DNA of 64,000 bases, taken from positions 1-64,000 of the forward strand of contig NZ_JAPNLK010000032.1 of NCBI RefSeq assembly GCF_026627505.1. Direction: 5' to 3'. Origin of the DNA: Streptomyces sp. H27-H5 (GTDB lineage: Bacteria > Actinomycetota > Actinomycetes > Streptomycetales > Streptomycetaceae). Positions 31,901 to 40,921 of this stretch are shown here, piece by piece (within the stretch, counting starts at the first letter, position 1; every line of letters starts with the position of its first letter). The notes beneath the pieces were generated by a model that saw only the letters and a program-made list of their open reading frames with translations, was not told where the DNA came from and ran no database searches. The translations under genes and the position numbers were made by a program.

Positions 31901-34900
31901 GCGCGGCGCGCACCCTGCGGTCCGGCACGGGGCGGACCGCCCCGGTCACCGCCGTCGAGCGCTCCGTCGTACGGCACTGGGCGGCGGTGCTGGGGCTCGC
32001 CCCGGACACGGTCGGAACCGACGACGACTTCCTCGCGGCGGGCGGCAACTCGATCGCCGCCGGTCGGCTGATCGGGCTGGTGCGCGCGGAGTTCGGGCAG
32101 GCCCCGTCGTTGGCCGCCTTCTACGCGGACCCGACCCCGGCGACCCTGGCCCGCTCGGCCGCCGGTGCGCCCGCCGGTCGGGACGCCGAGCCGGTGCCCG
32201 GTCTCGCCGCCGTGCCTCCGCGCGGGCCCGGCGATCCGGTGCCGCTCACCGACCAGCAGCGGCAGCTGTGGCTGGCCCAACGGCTCGCCCCCGCCTCGGC
32301 GGCCTACAACCTGGCGGGCGCGGTCCGTCTGGACGGCGACGTCGACGCGGACGCCCTGGCGGCCGCGCTGCGCGACCTGGTGACCCGTCACCAGGTCCTG
32401 GCGGCCCGTGTCGGCTGGGAGGACGAGGGGCCCATCCTGGTGCCGCTGCCCGCGGACGCGGTACGGCTCGCCGTCGTCGATCTGCCGGACTCCCCCGGCG
32501 AGGGCACCGGGGACACCGAGGACGCGTGGGAGGCGTTCGCCGCCGCGGAGGCGGCCCGCCCGTTCGACCTGGCGGTGGGACCGCTGCTGCGCCTCACCCT
32601 CGTACGGGGGGAGGGGCGCGCGGGACTGCTGTGCACGGCCCACCACATCGCGGTGGACGGCTGGTCCGTTTCCGTTGCCGTGCGCGAACTGGCCGCCCTG
32701 TACGGCGTGCACGCCGCCGGTGCCGCGCGACTGCGGCAGCCCGAAGCCGAGTTCATCGGCTACGCCGGTGCGGCCGACGCCCCCGAGGGTCGTGCCGTGC
32801 GGGCCGGGCACCTGGCGTACTGGTGCGAGCGCCTCGCCGGGCACCCCGGGGTGCTCGCCCTGCCCACCGATCCGCAGGCCCTCGCCGACGGCGCCCGCGG
32901 GGCCGGCCGCACGCTGCCCGTGGAGCTGTCCCCGGACGTCACCGCGCGGCTGCGCCGGACGGCCGCCCGGCTGCGGGTGACGCCGTTCACCGTGCTGCTC
33001 ACCGTGTTCGGCTCCCTGCTGGGCCGTTACGCGGCGACCGACGACGTCGTCGTCGCCGTACCCGTCGCCAACCGCGAGGCGCCCGGGCAGGAGGGTCTGG
33101 TCGGCAACCTGGTCAACACCCTGCCGGTACGGGTGGACCTCTCCGGTACGCCCGGCTTCGCCGAGCTCGCCTCCCGCACCGGTCGGCTGCTCGCCGCGGA
33201 CCTGGACCGGCCGCTGGTCCCCTTCGACCGGCTCGTTGCCGAACTGGGCCTGGCGGGCGACCCGGGGCGGCCGGCGCTCGCCCAGGTCTCGCTGGTGTGG
33301 CAGGACGCGGCGCCCGACCTGGTCCGGCTGGGCGACGTCACCGGTGAGCTGCGGCCGGTGCGCACCGCGACCGCGAAGTACGACCTCACGCTCGCCCTGG
33401 ACGAGCACGCCGACCGGATCGACGGGGTGCTGGAGTACGCCGTCTCCCGTTTCGGCGAGGAGTCGGCGGCCCGCTTCGTCCGCCGGCTGGAGACCCTCCT
33501 GTACGCGGCGCTCGACGACCCCGACGCCGACCTGGACGATGTCGACCTGGGACGGGGCGAGACCCCCTCGCCCCACCCCGCGGCGGAACCGGGCGCGTAC
33601 CGCGCCGCCCACGGCGTGCCGGTGCACGAGCTGTTCCGGGCCGTGGCGGCCGAGCACCCCGACGCGCCGGCCGTGCGGTGTGCCGGGGTGGAGGTCACCT
33701 ACGCGGAACTGGACCGCTGGAGCGACGACATCGCGGTCCGGCTGTCGGCGCGCGGCGCCGGCCCCGGCCGCTTCGTGTCGGTGCTGCTGCCCACCGGGCC
33801 CGCGCAGACCGCGGCCGTCCTCGGCGTGGCCAAGACCGGTGCGGCGTTCGCGGTCCTCGACGGGGTCGGCCCCGAGCTGCGGCTGCGCGCCGTGCTTGCC
33901 GACGCGGACCCCGTCGCGCTGCTGGCCACCGAGGCTTCCCTGGCGGCGTACCCCGCGCTGTGGGACCGGGAGGCGGTGCGGTTCGGCGGTGTCCCGGTGG
34001 AGTGGTGCGACGCGGTGGCGCCGGCCGGCGATCGCCCGGCGGCCCCCCGGCCGACGGCGCCGGCGACGACCGGTGACGACGCGCTGTGCCTGGTGTACAC
34101 GTCCGGTTCGACCGGTACGCCCAAGGGCATCGTGCTGCCGCACGCGACGCTCGCCCAGTTCGCGGACTGGCAGGGGGCCCGCTTCTCGGTGCGGCCCGGG
34201 AGTCGTGTCGCGCAGTGGGCGCCGTTCACCTACGACGCCGCCTACACGGAGGTGTTCGCGGCCCTGTGCCACGGTGCGACGCTGTGCGTGCCGCCCGACG
34301 GCACCCGCCACGACCCGGTCGCGCTGGCCGGGTGGCTGCGCGCCGAGCGGATCACGCAGATCCAGACGGTGCCCGGTTTCCTCACCGTGCTGACCGAGGC
34401 CCTGGACCGTGCCGGCGAGGGACTGCCGGACCTGGAGCACCTGCTGCTCGCGGGAGAGGCGCTGCCCCCGTCCCTGGCCGCCGCCTGGGCGCAGCGGCCC
34501 GACCGGCCGGCCCTGCACAACCTGTACGGGCCGACCGAGTGCGTGCTGGCCACGCACCGGGAGCTGAAGCCCGGCGAGGCGTTCCCGGACTCGGTGCCGA
34601 TCGGCGTGCCGATCCCGGGTCGGGAGGCCCTGGTCCTGGACCACCGGGGCCGGCCCTGCCCGGTCGGTGTCGTGGGCGAGATCCACCTGCGCAGCGACCT
34701 GCTGGCCGGCTCGTACCGCAACAGGCCCGAGGAGAGCGCCAAGGCGTACGTGCCCGACCCGTGGCGGCCCGGCGGGACGCTGTACCGCACCGGAGACCTG
34801 GGCCGCTTCCTGCCGGACGGCGAACTCGCCTTCACCGGCCGCACCGGAAGCCTCGTGAAGATCCGCGGGAACCGGGTGGAACTGGAGGAGATCGAGGCGC

Positions 34901-35469
34901 TGTTGGAGTCCCACCCGGCCGTACGGGAGGCCGCCGCGGCCCTCCACGACCGGGCGGGCACGCCGCGTCTGGTCGGGTACGCCGTGGCGGCGGACGGGGT
35001 GAGCGCCGCCGATCTGCGGGCCCACCTCGCCGACCGGCTGCCGGCCGCGGTGGTCCCGGAGACGGTGGTGCTGCTGGACGCGCTGCCCCGGACCCGCACC
35101 AACAAGCGCGACCGTGCCCGGCTCCCGGTACCGGCGGAGACGGTGGTCCGTGCCGGCGAGCCGCCGCTGGCCGGCGCCGAGCAGGTGGTCGCCGACGCGT
35201 GGCGGCGGGTGCTCGGCGGTGACTCCTTCGGACGGCACACCAACTTCTTCGAGGCGGGCGGCGATTCGCTGCTCGCCGCCCGCCTCCAACTGGAACTGGG
35301 CGCACGCCTCGGCCGGGAGATCCGCCTGGTCGACGTGTTCGCCCGACCCACCGTCGCCGGGTTCGTCGCCGGACTGCGCGAGGAAGCGGGCGCCGCGGCG
35401 GCCGGCTCCGACGAGGCCGCCTCGCGCGGCGAGCGGCGCCGGGCCGCCCTGCGGTCCCGCCGCCGGTGA
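28969..35469 (+). CDS. Nonribosomal peptide synthetase, C-A-T-C-A-T
   Basis: 2166 residues, ATG 28969 overlapping the previous stop. Domains: C (about 16-440; HHIVVDA at 150, last Gly replaced by Ala), A (about 490-985), T (Ser1028, GGNS rather than GGHS/GGDS), C (about 1091-1510; HHIAVDG at 1225), A (about 1555-2035), T (Ser2100). The first A code reads DILQFGLIWK, one residue from the standard glycine code DILQLGLIWK, so glycine is well supported. The second reads DATQLALLAK, which I cannot match. No E, MT or TE domain. The C-terminus after the last T is a short Arg/Ala-rich tail. A 58-base gap separates it from the hydroxylase gene. Confidence 0.95.
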   Translation: MSPAAPLPSRPDRRTAPLSYAQRAIWRAEQVLPGTALHNETAAFRLTGPVDADALERALAELATRHEVMRCAVVTDEDGAPVQRFEDRTRPAVERVDLTGHPREDRERLLVELVAGAASVPFDLSGRPPLMRTHLFRLAEREHLLLFTAHHIVVDAWAFGVFLEELADRYAVETSGPASLAEELPRSAVDFGDYAAWQRTDPDAGRGLEHWRDRLGDDPEPVRLPSDGRRVGAADEPPGTARVAGALHGFTLPAGLVARLSALGRAELTSVSAVVLTAYCVVVQRYAGQDDLVVGMPVATRNRPALGGMIGPLLNVMAHRVDLSGTPTFREALHRTRQALKADLRHRDTPFDLVVEDLGPGTGAGRTPLFQLMYAFHSGPTTTLRLPGVETAPAPSHSGTAKYDLSLFLRPRPSGDLDASLEYRTALLAPETVAGFADALSCLLAAAADDPGRPIVDLPVTTPDETRRIVRDFNTSDPSSPAWGAVPEALRVLALRDGDAPAVGSADGTLTRADVAGAADRVAAALAGRCGVRAGDRVALRVRRDAGLIPLIVGVWRAGAVLVPLDAAMPDERAAHVLKDSGARLLVADEALGAGLADAAGEGTPLLDPRELSDGPAPAAGDVPFPDGPAPEALAYLMYTSGSTGTPKGVAVPHGCVANLLHSVVREPGIEERDVLVAVTSLTFDISVLELFAPLVAGARVVIAPRETVRDAEALGTLLEKSGATLMQATPSLWRGLLDGGWPGLGGLRAFSGGEALDEVLAGRLLERCAEVWNLYGPTETTIWSTAGRVLPGEPVTVGRPVARTVCHVLDAAGRPVPVGAVGELVVGGAGVTAGYWNRPELTSTVFVPDPVTETGGTVYRTGDLARYLPDGRLVVLGRVDQQVKILGHRIEPGEVEALLGSHEDVRQVAVVIDRAGASGPRLVAFVVPARTGGVSTEALRRHLRERLPAAAVPAVFDAVAELPLNTSGKIDRPALTRAARTLRSGTGRTAPVTAVERSVVRHWAAVLGLAPDTVGTDDDFLAAGGNSIAAGRLIGLVRAEFGQAPSLAAFYADPTPATLARSAAGAPAGRDAEPVPGLAAVPPRGPGDPVPLTDQQRQLWLAQRLAPASAAYNLAGAVRLDGDVDADALAAALRDLVTRHQVLAARVGWEDEGPILVPLPADAVRLAVVDLPDSPGEGTGDTEDAWEAFAAAEAARPFDLAVGPLLRLTLVRGEGRAGLLCTAHHIAVDGWSVSVAVRELAALYGVHAAGAARLRQPEAEFIGYAGAADAPEGRAVRAGHLAYWCERLAGHPGVLALPTDPQALADGARGAGRTLPVELSPDVTARLRRTAARLRVTPFTVLLTVFGSLLGRYAATDDVVVAVPVANREAPGQEGLVGNLVNTLPVRVDLSGTPGFAELASRTGRLLAADLDRPLVPFDRLVAELGLAGDPGRPALAQVSLVWQDAAPDLVRLGDVTGELRPVRTATAKYDLTLALDEHADRIDGVLEYAVSRFGEESAARFVRRLETLLYAALDDPDADLDDVDLGRGETPSPHPAAEPGAYRAAHGVPVHELFRAVAAEHPDAPAVRCAGVEVTYAELDRWSDDIAVRLSARGAGPGRFVSVLLPTGPAQTAAVLGVAKTGAAFAVLDGVGPELRLRAVLADADPVALLATEASLAAYPALWDREAVRFGGVPVEWCDAVAPAGDRPAAPRPTAPATTGDDALCLVYTSGSTGTPKGIVLPHATLAQFADWQGARFSVRPGSRVAQWAPFTYDAAYTEVFAALCHGATLCVPPDGTRHDPVALAGWLRAERITQIQTVPGFLTVLTEALDRAGEGLPDLEHLLLAGEALPPSLAAAWAQRPDRPALHNLYGPTECVLATHRELKPGEAFPDSVPIGVPIPGREALVLDHRGRPCPVGVVGEIHLRSDLLAGSYRNRPEESAKAYVPDPWRPGGTLYRTGDLGRFLPDGELAFTGRTGSLVKIRGNRVELEEIEALLESHPAVREAAAALHDRAGTPRLVGYAVAADGVSAADLRAHLADRLPAAVVPETVVLLDALPRTRTNKRDRARLPVPAETVVRAGEPPLAGAEQVVADAWRRVLGGDSFGRHTNFFEAGGDSLLAARLQLELGARLGREIRLVDVFARPTVAGFVAGLREEAGAAAAGSDEAASRGERRRAALRSRRR

Positions 35470-35527
35470 AACGCCTGCCCGAGTGACACGCGTACCCAAC
35501 AGAGCAGAAGACGAGAGAGGTCGAGAC

Positions 35528-36265
35528 ATGGACGTCGCTGACGTGATGGCGGAGCTGCGCAACGCGGTCGGTTCCCGTGGGCTGGAGCGCGTCGAGGAGT
35601 GCCTGCGCATCCTCGTGGGCGAGCAGGCCCCGGAGTACCTGCACGAGGACCAGGAGCCGACCCGGCTGTTCTTCCCCGGCATCAGCGCCCTGCCGTGGCA
35701 CGACGCCGCGGCCCAGCCCTGGACGGCGGGGATGGAGGACGCGTACGACGCGATCAAGGAGGAGTTCCTGGCGCTCCGTTCGGAGCAGGCCCGGTTCGCG
35801 CCGTACGAGGACATGTACACGAAGGAACTCGGCTGGCAGGGCTGGGACACCTACCAGCTCTACCGCAACGGCACCTGGCGGGACGAGGTCCTCGAACGCT
35901 GTCCCGAGACCGTCAAGGCCGTGGAGTCGACCCCTCACGGGCCGCGCGACGGCATGTTCACCATCCTCAACCCGGGCGTCCACATCACCCCGCACACGGG
36001 CGGGGTCAACCTGCTGCTCACCGCCCACCTCCCACTGATCGTCCCGGACGGCTGTGTGATCACTGTCGGCGACGACGAGCGGGGCTGGGAGGAGGGCAAG
36101 GTCATCCTCTTCGACGACAGCTTCATCCACGAGGCGGAGAACCGCGGCATGCAGCAGCGCGCGGTCCTGCTCTGGGACGTGTGGCACCCGGAGCTCACCG
36201 AGGCCGAGGTGCGGGCGCTGGAGTTCCTCATGCCCCGGTTCCAGAGCTACCTGATGGCGGTCTGA
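35528..36265 (+). CDS. Aspartyl/asparaginyl beta-hydroxylase family oxygenase
   Basis: 245 residues, ATG 35528 behind an AGAGAGG ribosome binding site. The C-terminal half is the double-stranded beta-helix of Asp/Asn beta-hydroxylases: HITPHTGG supplies His152/His156, FIHEAEN supplies His201, and QQRAVLLWDVWHP supplies the Arg that binds 2-oxoglutarate. This family uses a two-His iron site without the usual carboxylate, and that is what is seen. Residues 1-100 are family-like, with EPTRLFFPGI and WHDAAAQPW. Relatives in NRPS clusters (SyrP type) hydroxylate carrier-bound or free Asp. Placed between NRPS and PKS genes, it probably hydroxylates a T-bound residue. Target is unknown. Confidence 0.88.
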   Translation: MDVADVMAELRNAVGSRGLERVEECLRILVGEQAPEYLHEDQEPTRLFFPGISALPWHDAAAQPWTAGMEDAYDAIKEEFLALRSEQARFAPYEDMYTKELGWQGWDTYQLYRNGTWRDEVLERCPETVKAVESTPHGPRDGMFTILNPGVHITPHTGGVNLLLTAHLPLIVPDGCVITVGDDERGWEEGKVILFDDSFIHEAENRGMQQRAVLLWDVWHPELTEAEVRALEFLMPRFQSYLMAV

Positions 36266-36340
36266 CACCGGCCGATCCCGACCGTCCCACCGAACCCACG
36301 CACCGGCGCGGCGCCGCACCCACCCCTGACGGAGAACACC

Positions 36341-39300
36341 TTGAACGCACAGCAGCTTCTGCCGGAACCCGATGACCGGGCCGACGTCGAAGGCCGGATC
36401 GCCGTCGTCGGCATGGCGGGCCGGTTCCCGAAAGCCGATTCCGTCGACGCGCTCTGGGAGCTGCTGGCGGCGGGCACCGAGGCGGTCAGCCGGTTCTCCG
36501 CCGAGGAACTGCGCGCCGACGGGGTCGCCGAGTCCGAGTACGCCCACCCGCGTTACGTGCCGGCGAAGGGCGTCCTCGACGACGTCGCCGGCTTCGACTC
36601 GACGCTGTTCGGGTACGGCGCCCTGGAGGCCTCGGTCATCGACCCCCAGCAGCGCGTCTTCCTGGAGACCGCCTGGGCCGCCCTGGAGGACGCCGGGTGC
36701 GACCCCGACCGGGCGGCCGGGCCGATCGGGGTGTACGCGGGTTCGCTGCTGAGCACGTACCTCATCCACAACCTGCTGCCCCGCACCGATCTGCGGGAGA
36801 AGCTGGGCGTGCCGTTGCTGTTCCAGGGCAACCAGCCCGACCAGTTGGCCGCCCGGGCCGCGTACAAGCTCAACCTGCGCGGTCCGGCGGTGAGCGTGCA
36901 GACCGCGTGCTCCACCTCGCTGGTCGCGGTGCACCTCGCCGTGCAGAGCCTGCTCTCCCAGGAGTGCGACATGGCGCTCGCCGGCGGCGTGACGGTCACC
37001 GTGCCGCACCGCTCCGGCTACCTGTCGGTCGAGGGCGGCATCGAGTCGGCCGACGGCCACTGCAGGCCGTACGGCGCGAACGCGGCCGGCACGGTCTTCG
37101 GCAACGGCGCGGGCGTCGTCGTCCTCAAGCGGCTGGCCGACGCGCTGGCGGACGGGGACCGCGTGCACGCGGTGATCCTCGGTTCGGCCGTCAACAACGA
37201 CGGCGCCGACAAGGCCGGTTACACGGCGCCGAGCGTGAGCGGGCAGAGCGCCGTGATCCGCGAGGCGCTGTCCGTCGCGGACGTGGCCCCGCGCAGCATC
37301 GGGTACGTCGAGGGCCACGGCACGGCCACGCCCATCGGGGACCCCATCGAGGTCGAGGCCCTGACGGCCGCCTACCGGGCGGCCGACGACCGGCCGGACG
37401 CCGCGCCCGGGGCCTGGTGCGGGCTCGGTTCGGTGAAGTCGAACCTGGGCCACCTGGACACCGCGGCCGGGATCACCGGCTTCATCAAGGCCGTACAGGC
37501 ACTGCGCCACGGCCGGATCCCGGCCAGCCTGCACGTCGACGCCGCGAAGCCCGGCGTCGGGCTGTCGGGCAGTCCGTTCTTCGTGCCCACCGACCTCACC
37601 GACTGGCCCGTCACCGACGGGCCGCGGCGGGCCGCCGTCAGCGCCTTCGGGATCGGCGGCACCAACGCCCACGTCATCCTGGAGCAGGCACCCGCGACCG
37701 CCGGCGCCCCGGTGGGTGACGCCCCGGCCGGGGCGCGGGCCGACGTACCGGTCGCGCTGCCGCTGTCGGCACGCACCTCCACCGCGCTCGACAGTGTCGC
37801 CGACCGGCTCGCGGACCACCTCGCCGCGCACCCCGAACTCGCCCTCGCCGACGTGGCGCGCACCCTGCGCGACGGCCGGCGCCGGCTCTCGCACCGCAGG
37901 GTCGTCCTCGCCCGTGACACCGCCGGGGCCGTCGCGGCCCTGCGCGGCGGGGACCGCCGCGACCGCGTGGGCGCCCGCACCGGGCGCAGCGACGCGCCCG
38001 TGGCCTTCCTGCTGCCGGGACAGGCCGCCCTCGTACCGGGCACCGCCGACGGCCTCCGCCGCGCGCACCCGGTGTTCCGCGAGGCGCTCGACGAGTGCGC
38101 GCGGATCCTGCGTCCGCACCTCGGAGCGGACCTGACGGAGCTGCTGCGGGACGGTGACGCGGCCCAACTGCGCCGCACCTCGATCGTGCAGCCCGCCGTG
38201 GTCGCCCTCGGGTACGCCCTGTCCCGGCTGTGGGCCCACTGGGGCGTGCGCCCGACCGCGCTGCTCGGCCACAGCCTCGGCGAGTTCACCGCCGCGCTGC
38301 TCTCGGGGGTCGTCGCGCTGCCGGACGCGCTCGCGCTGGCCGCGACCCGGGGCCGGTTGATGGAGGAGATGCCGCCGGGCGCCATGCTCGCGCTGCCCCT
38401 GGGAGAGGCGGACGCGGCGGGGATCGCCGCCGCGCACGGACTGGACCTCGCCGCCGTCAACGGTCCGGCCGCCACCGTCCTGTCCGGGATTCCGGACGCC
38501 GTCGAGCGGGCCGCCGCCGCGCTCGCCGAGCGGGACGTGCGCGCGCTGCGCCTGCCCGTCGACCGCGCGTTCCACGGCGCCCCGTGCGGGCCGGCCGCCG
38601 CCCGGTTCGCCGAGGAACTGGCCGCCGTGCCGCTACACGCCCCGGGCATCCCCTTCCTCTCCGGGGTCACCGGCGACTGGATCACCGCGGAGCAGGCCTG
38701 CGACCCGGCGTACTGGGCCCGGCAGATGCTCTCCCCCGTGCGGTTCCACGACGGGCTGGGCCGGCTGCTCGCCCTGGACGAGGACCTGGTGCTGGTGGAG
38801 AACGGCCCCGGCAGCGTGCTCACCGACCTGGTCCGCTCCGCGGGCGCGGGCCCCGCCGAGGACGCCGCCGCGGCCCGGACCGGTGCCCCTCGTCTCGCGC
38901 CGGCGCCGCTGCCCTCGCGGGGGCGCCGCTCGGCCGACGACGAACCGGCGAGCGCCGTCCTCTCCCTCGCCGGGCTGTGGGCCCACGGCGCCCCCGTCGT
39001 CTGGGAGCCCGCCGGCGTCGACGCGCACCTCGCGGGCCTGCCCGGCTACCCGTTCGAGCGGCTGCCGCACTGGATCGAGCCCGGCCCGGCCGCCCCGGAC
39101 GCGAGCGCAGCGTCCCCGGCCACCACTGCGGCCCCGGCCGAGGCGTCGGAGGCCGACGCGGTGCACGCCCGCATCGTGTGGCGTCCGCCGGGCCCCGGGG
39201 CCGAGGTGCCGGCCGACCCGTTCGCGCGCCGCCAGACCTGGCTGGTCCTGTGCGACGCCGAGGGCGCCACGCAGCCGGTGATCGACCTGATCACGGCGCG

Positions 39301-40921
39301 GGGACAGATCGTCACCGTCGTGCGGCCCGGCCCCGAGTACCGTCGGGTGCGCCGCGGCGTGTACGAGATCGACCCGGGCGACCCGAGCCAGTACGCGAAG
39401 CTGCTGGCCGACCTGCGCGGGCTGGTCCGCACCCCCACCGCGATCGTCCACGGCTGGGGCCTCGCGCCCGCCGCCGACGACGACGGGACGCGGGGGTACT
39501 TCGGCCTGGTCCGGCTGGCCCGCGCCATGACCGAGGCGAGCGTCGTCAACGACGTGCGCCTCGGAGTCCTCACGGCCGGCGCGTTCCGCGTCCTCGACGG
39601 CGAACGCCCCGACCCCGCGGCGGCCCTGCTCAGCGGCCCGGTGCAGGTGCTGCCCGAGGAGTACGCCAACCTCCGCTGCGCCCAGGTGGACCTCGCCCCG
39701 GGCGCCCGGCTCGACGCCGAGTCGGCCCTCGACGTGCTCCGTGCCGTCGTCGCCGCCCCGGCCCGACTGCTCGCGCTGCGCGGCACCGAGCTGCTCACCC
39801 GCGCCGTCGAGCCCGCCCGGCCCCCCGCCCCGGTGTCGTCCGTCGGGTCCGCGCCCGGCGCGGTCTGGGTCGTCACCGGCGGCTTCGGCGGCATCGGTCG
39901 TACGCTCGCCGGCCATCTGGCCCGTACCGCCGGAGCGCGCATCGCCCTGCTGGGCCGGCGCCCGGTGGCCGACGGGGACGAGGGTCCCGCCGCCGAGTTC
40001 GTCGGGGACCTGCGGGCCCGGGGCACCGAGGTGCTCTGCCTGCGGGCGGACGTCGCCGACGCGCACTCCCTCGCCGAGGCGCTGGAGCGCGTGCGCGAGA
40101 CCTTCGGCGGCATCGACGGCGTCCTGCACGCGGCCGGTGTCCCCGGCGGCGGTTCCGTGGAACTGCGCGACGACGACGAGGCGCGTGCGGTGTTCGCCGC
40201 CAAGACCGCGGGCATCCGCAACCTGCTGGCCGCGCTGCGGCCGGGCGAGGCGGGCACGCTGCTGCTCTGCTCCTCGCTGGCCACCCTCGTACCCACCTAC
40301 GGGCAGGCCGACTACGCGGCGGCCAACGCCTACCTCGCGGCGGCCGGCGAAGCCGAGGACGCGCGCGGCGAACGGCGCGTCATCACGGTGAACTGGGACA
40401 TGTGGGCCTCGGTCGGCATGGCGAGCGACGCCGAGGTCCCAGCCGACCTGCGCGCCCTCCAGGAGCGGATGCTCGCGGGCGCCCTCACCCCCGCCCAGGG
40501 GACGCGGGCGTTCGCCGCGCTGCTCGAAGGCCCCGGCGGCCAAAGCGTGGTGGCCCGCGCCGGCGCGGAGGTCACGGACGACGGGACGCTGCGGCTGACC
40601 GCCGAGCCCGCCGCCGCCCGCCCCTCTCACACCCTGCTGCCGCGCCCGGAGCTGGCCACCGCCTACACCGCGCCGGGCACGCCGACCGAGGAGCGTCTCG
40701 CCGAGATCTACGGCGAGATGCTCGGCATCGACCGGGTGGGCGTCCACGACGACTTCCTGGACCTCGGCGGTCATTCGCTGCTCGCCGCGCAGGTCGTGGC
40801 GCGGTTGCGCGCCGAGTTCGGGGTGGACGTGCCCGCCCGGGCCTTCTTCGAGGGCGGCCGTGTGGCCGATCTCGCCGTGGACATCGAAGACCGTATTCTC
40901 GCCGACCTGGAGAACCAGTGA
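36341..40921 (+). CDS. Type I polyketide synthase module, KS-AT-KR-ACP
   Basis: 1526 residues with a TTG start at 36341, supported by GGAG six bases upstream. KS about 18-450 with the full triad (Cys190 in TACSTS, His326, His371). AT about 555-860 with GHSLGE (Ser645) and an RAFH motif near 744, pointing to malonyl-CoA. A structural reductase half precedes the KR (about 1170-1380; GGFGGIG near 1180, Tyr1325 and Asn in GQADYAAANAYL). ACP has Ser1479 in LGGHSLL. There is no DH, ER or MT, so the module should add a malonate and reduce it to a beta-hydroxy unit. Its stop overlaps the NRPS start (GTGA), and chain transfer to that protein's N-terminal C domain is expected. Confidence 0.94.
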   Translation: MNAQQLLPEPDDRADVEGRIAVVGMAGRFPKADSVDALWELLAAGTEAVSRFSAEELRADGVAESEYAHPRYVPAKGVLDDVAGFDSTLFGYGALEASVIDPQQRVFLETAWAALEDAGCDPDRAAGPIGVYAGSLLSTYLIHNLLPRTDLREKLGVPLLFQGNQPDQLAARAAYKLNLRGPAVSVQTACSTSLVAVHLAVQSLLSQECDMALAGGVTVTVPHRSGYLSVEGGIESADGHCRPYGANAAGTVFGNGAGVVVLKRLADALADGDRVHAVILGSAVNNDGADKAGYTAPSVSGQSAVIREALSVADVAPRSIGYVEGHGTATPIGDPIEVEALTAAYRAADDRPDAAPGAWCGLGSVKSNLGHLDTAAGITGFIKAVQALRHGRIPASLHVDAAKPGVGLSGSPFFVPTDLTDWPVTDGPRRAAVSAFGIGGTNAHVILEQAPATAGAPVGDAPAGARADVPVALPLSARTSTALDSVADRLADHLAAHPELALADVARTLRDGRRRLSHRRVVLARDTAGAVAALRGGDRRDRVGARTGRSDAPVAFLLPGQAALVPGTADGLRRAHPVFREALDECARILRPHLGADLTELLRDGDAAQLRRTSIVQPAVVALGYALSRLWAHWGVRPTALLGHSLGEFTAALLSGVVALPDALALAATRGRLMEEMPPGAMLALPLGEADAAGIAAAHGLDLAAVNGPAATVLSGIPDAVERAAAALAERDVRALRLPVDRAFHGAPCGPAAARFAEELAAVPLHAPGIPFLSGVTGDWITAEQACDPAYWARQMLSPVRFHDGLGRLLALDEDLVLVENGPGSVLTDLVRSAGAGPAEDAAAARTGAPRLAPAPLPSRGRRSADDEPASAVLSLAGLWAHGAPVVWEPAGVDAHLAGLPGYPFERLPHWIEPGPAAPDASAASPATTAAPAEASEADAVHARIVWRPPGPGAEVPADPFARRQTWLVLCDAEGATQPVIDLITARGQIVTVVRPGPEYRRVRRGVYEIDPGDPSQYAKLLADLRGLVRTPTAIVHGWGLAPAADDDGTRGYFGLVRLARAMTEASVVNDVRLGVLTAGAFRVLDGERPDPAAALLSGPVQVLPEEYANLRCAQVDLAPGARLDAESALDVLRAVVAAPARLLALRGTELLTRAVEPARPPAPVSSVGSAPGAVWVVTGGFGGIGRTLAGHLARTAGARIALLGRRPVADGDEGPAAEFVGDLRARGTEVLCLRADVADAHSLAEALERVRETFGGIDGVLHAAGVPGGGSVELRDDDEARAVFAAKTAGIRNLLAALRPGEAGTLLLCSSLATLVPTYGQADYAAANAYLAAAGEAEDARGERRVITVNWDMWASVGMASDAEVPADLRALQERMLAGALTPAQGTRAFAALLEGPGGQSVVARAGAEVTDDGTLRLTAEPAAARPSHTLLPRPELATAYTAPGTPTEERLAEIYGEMLGIDRVGVHDDFLDLGGHSLLAAQVVARLRAEFGVDVPARAFFEGGRVADLAVDIEDRILADLENQ

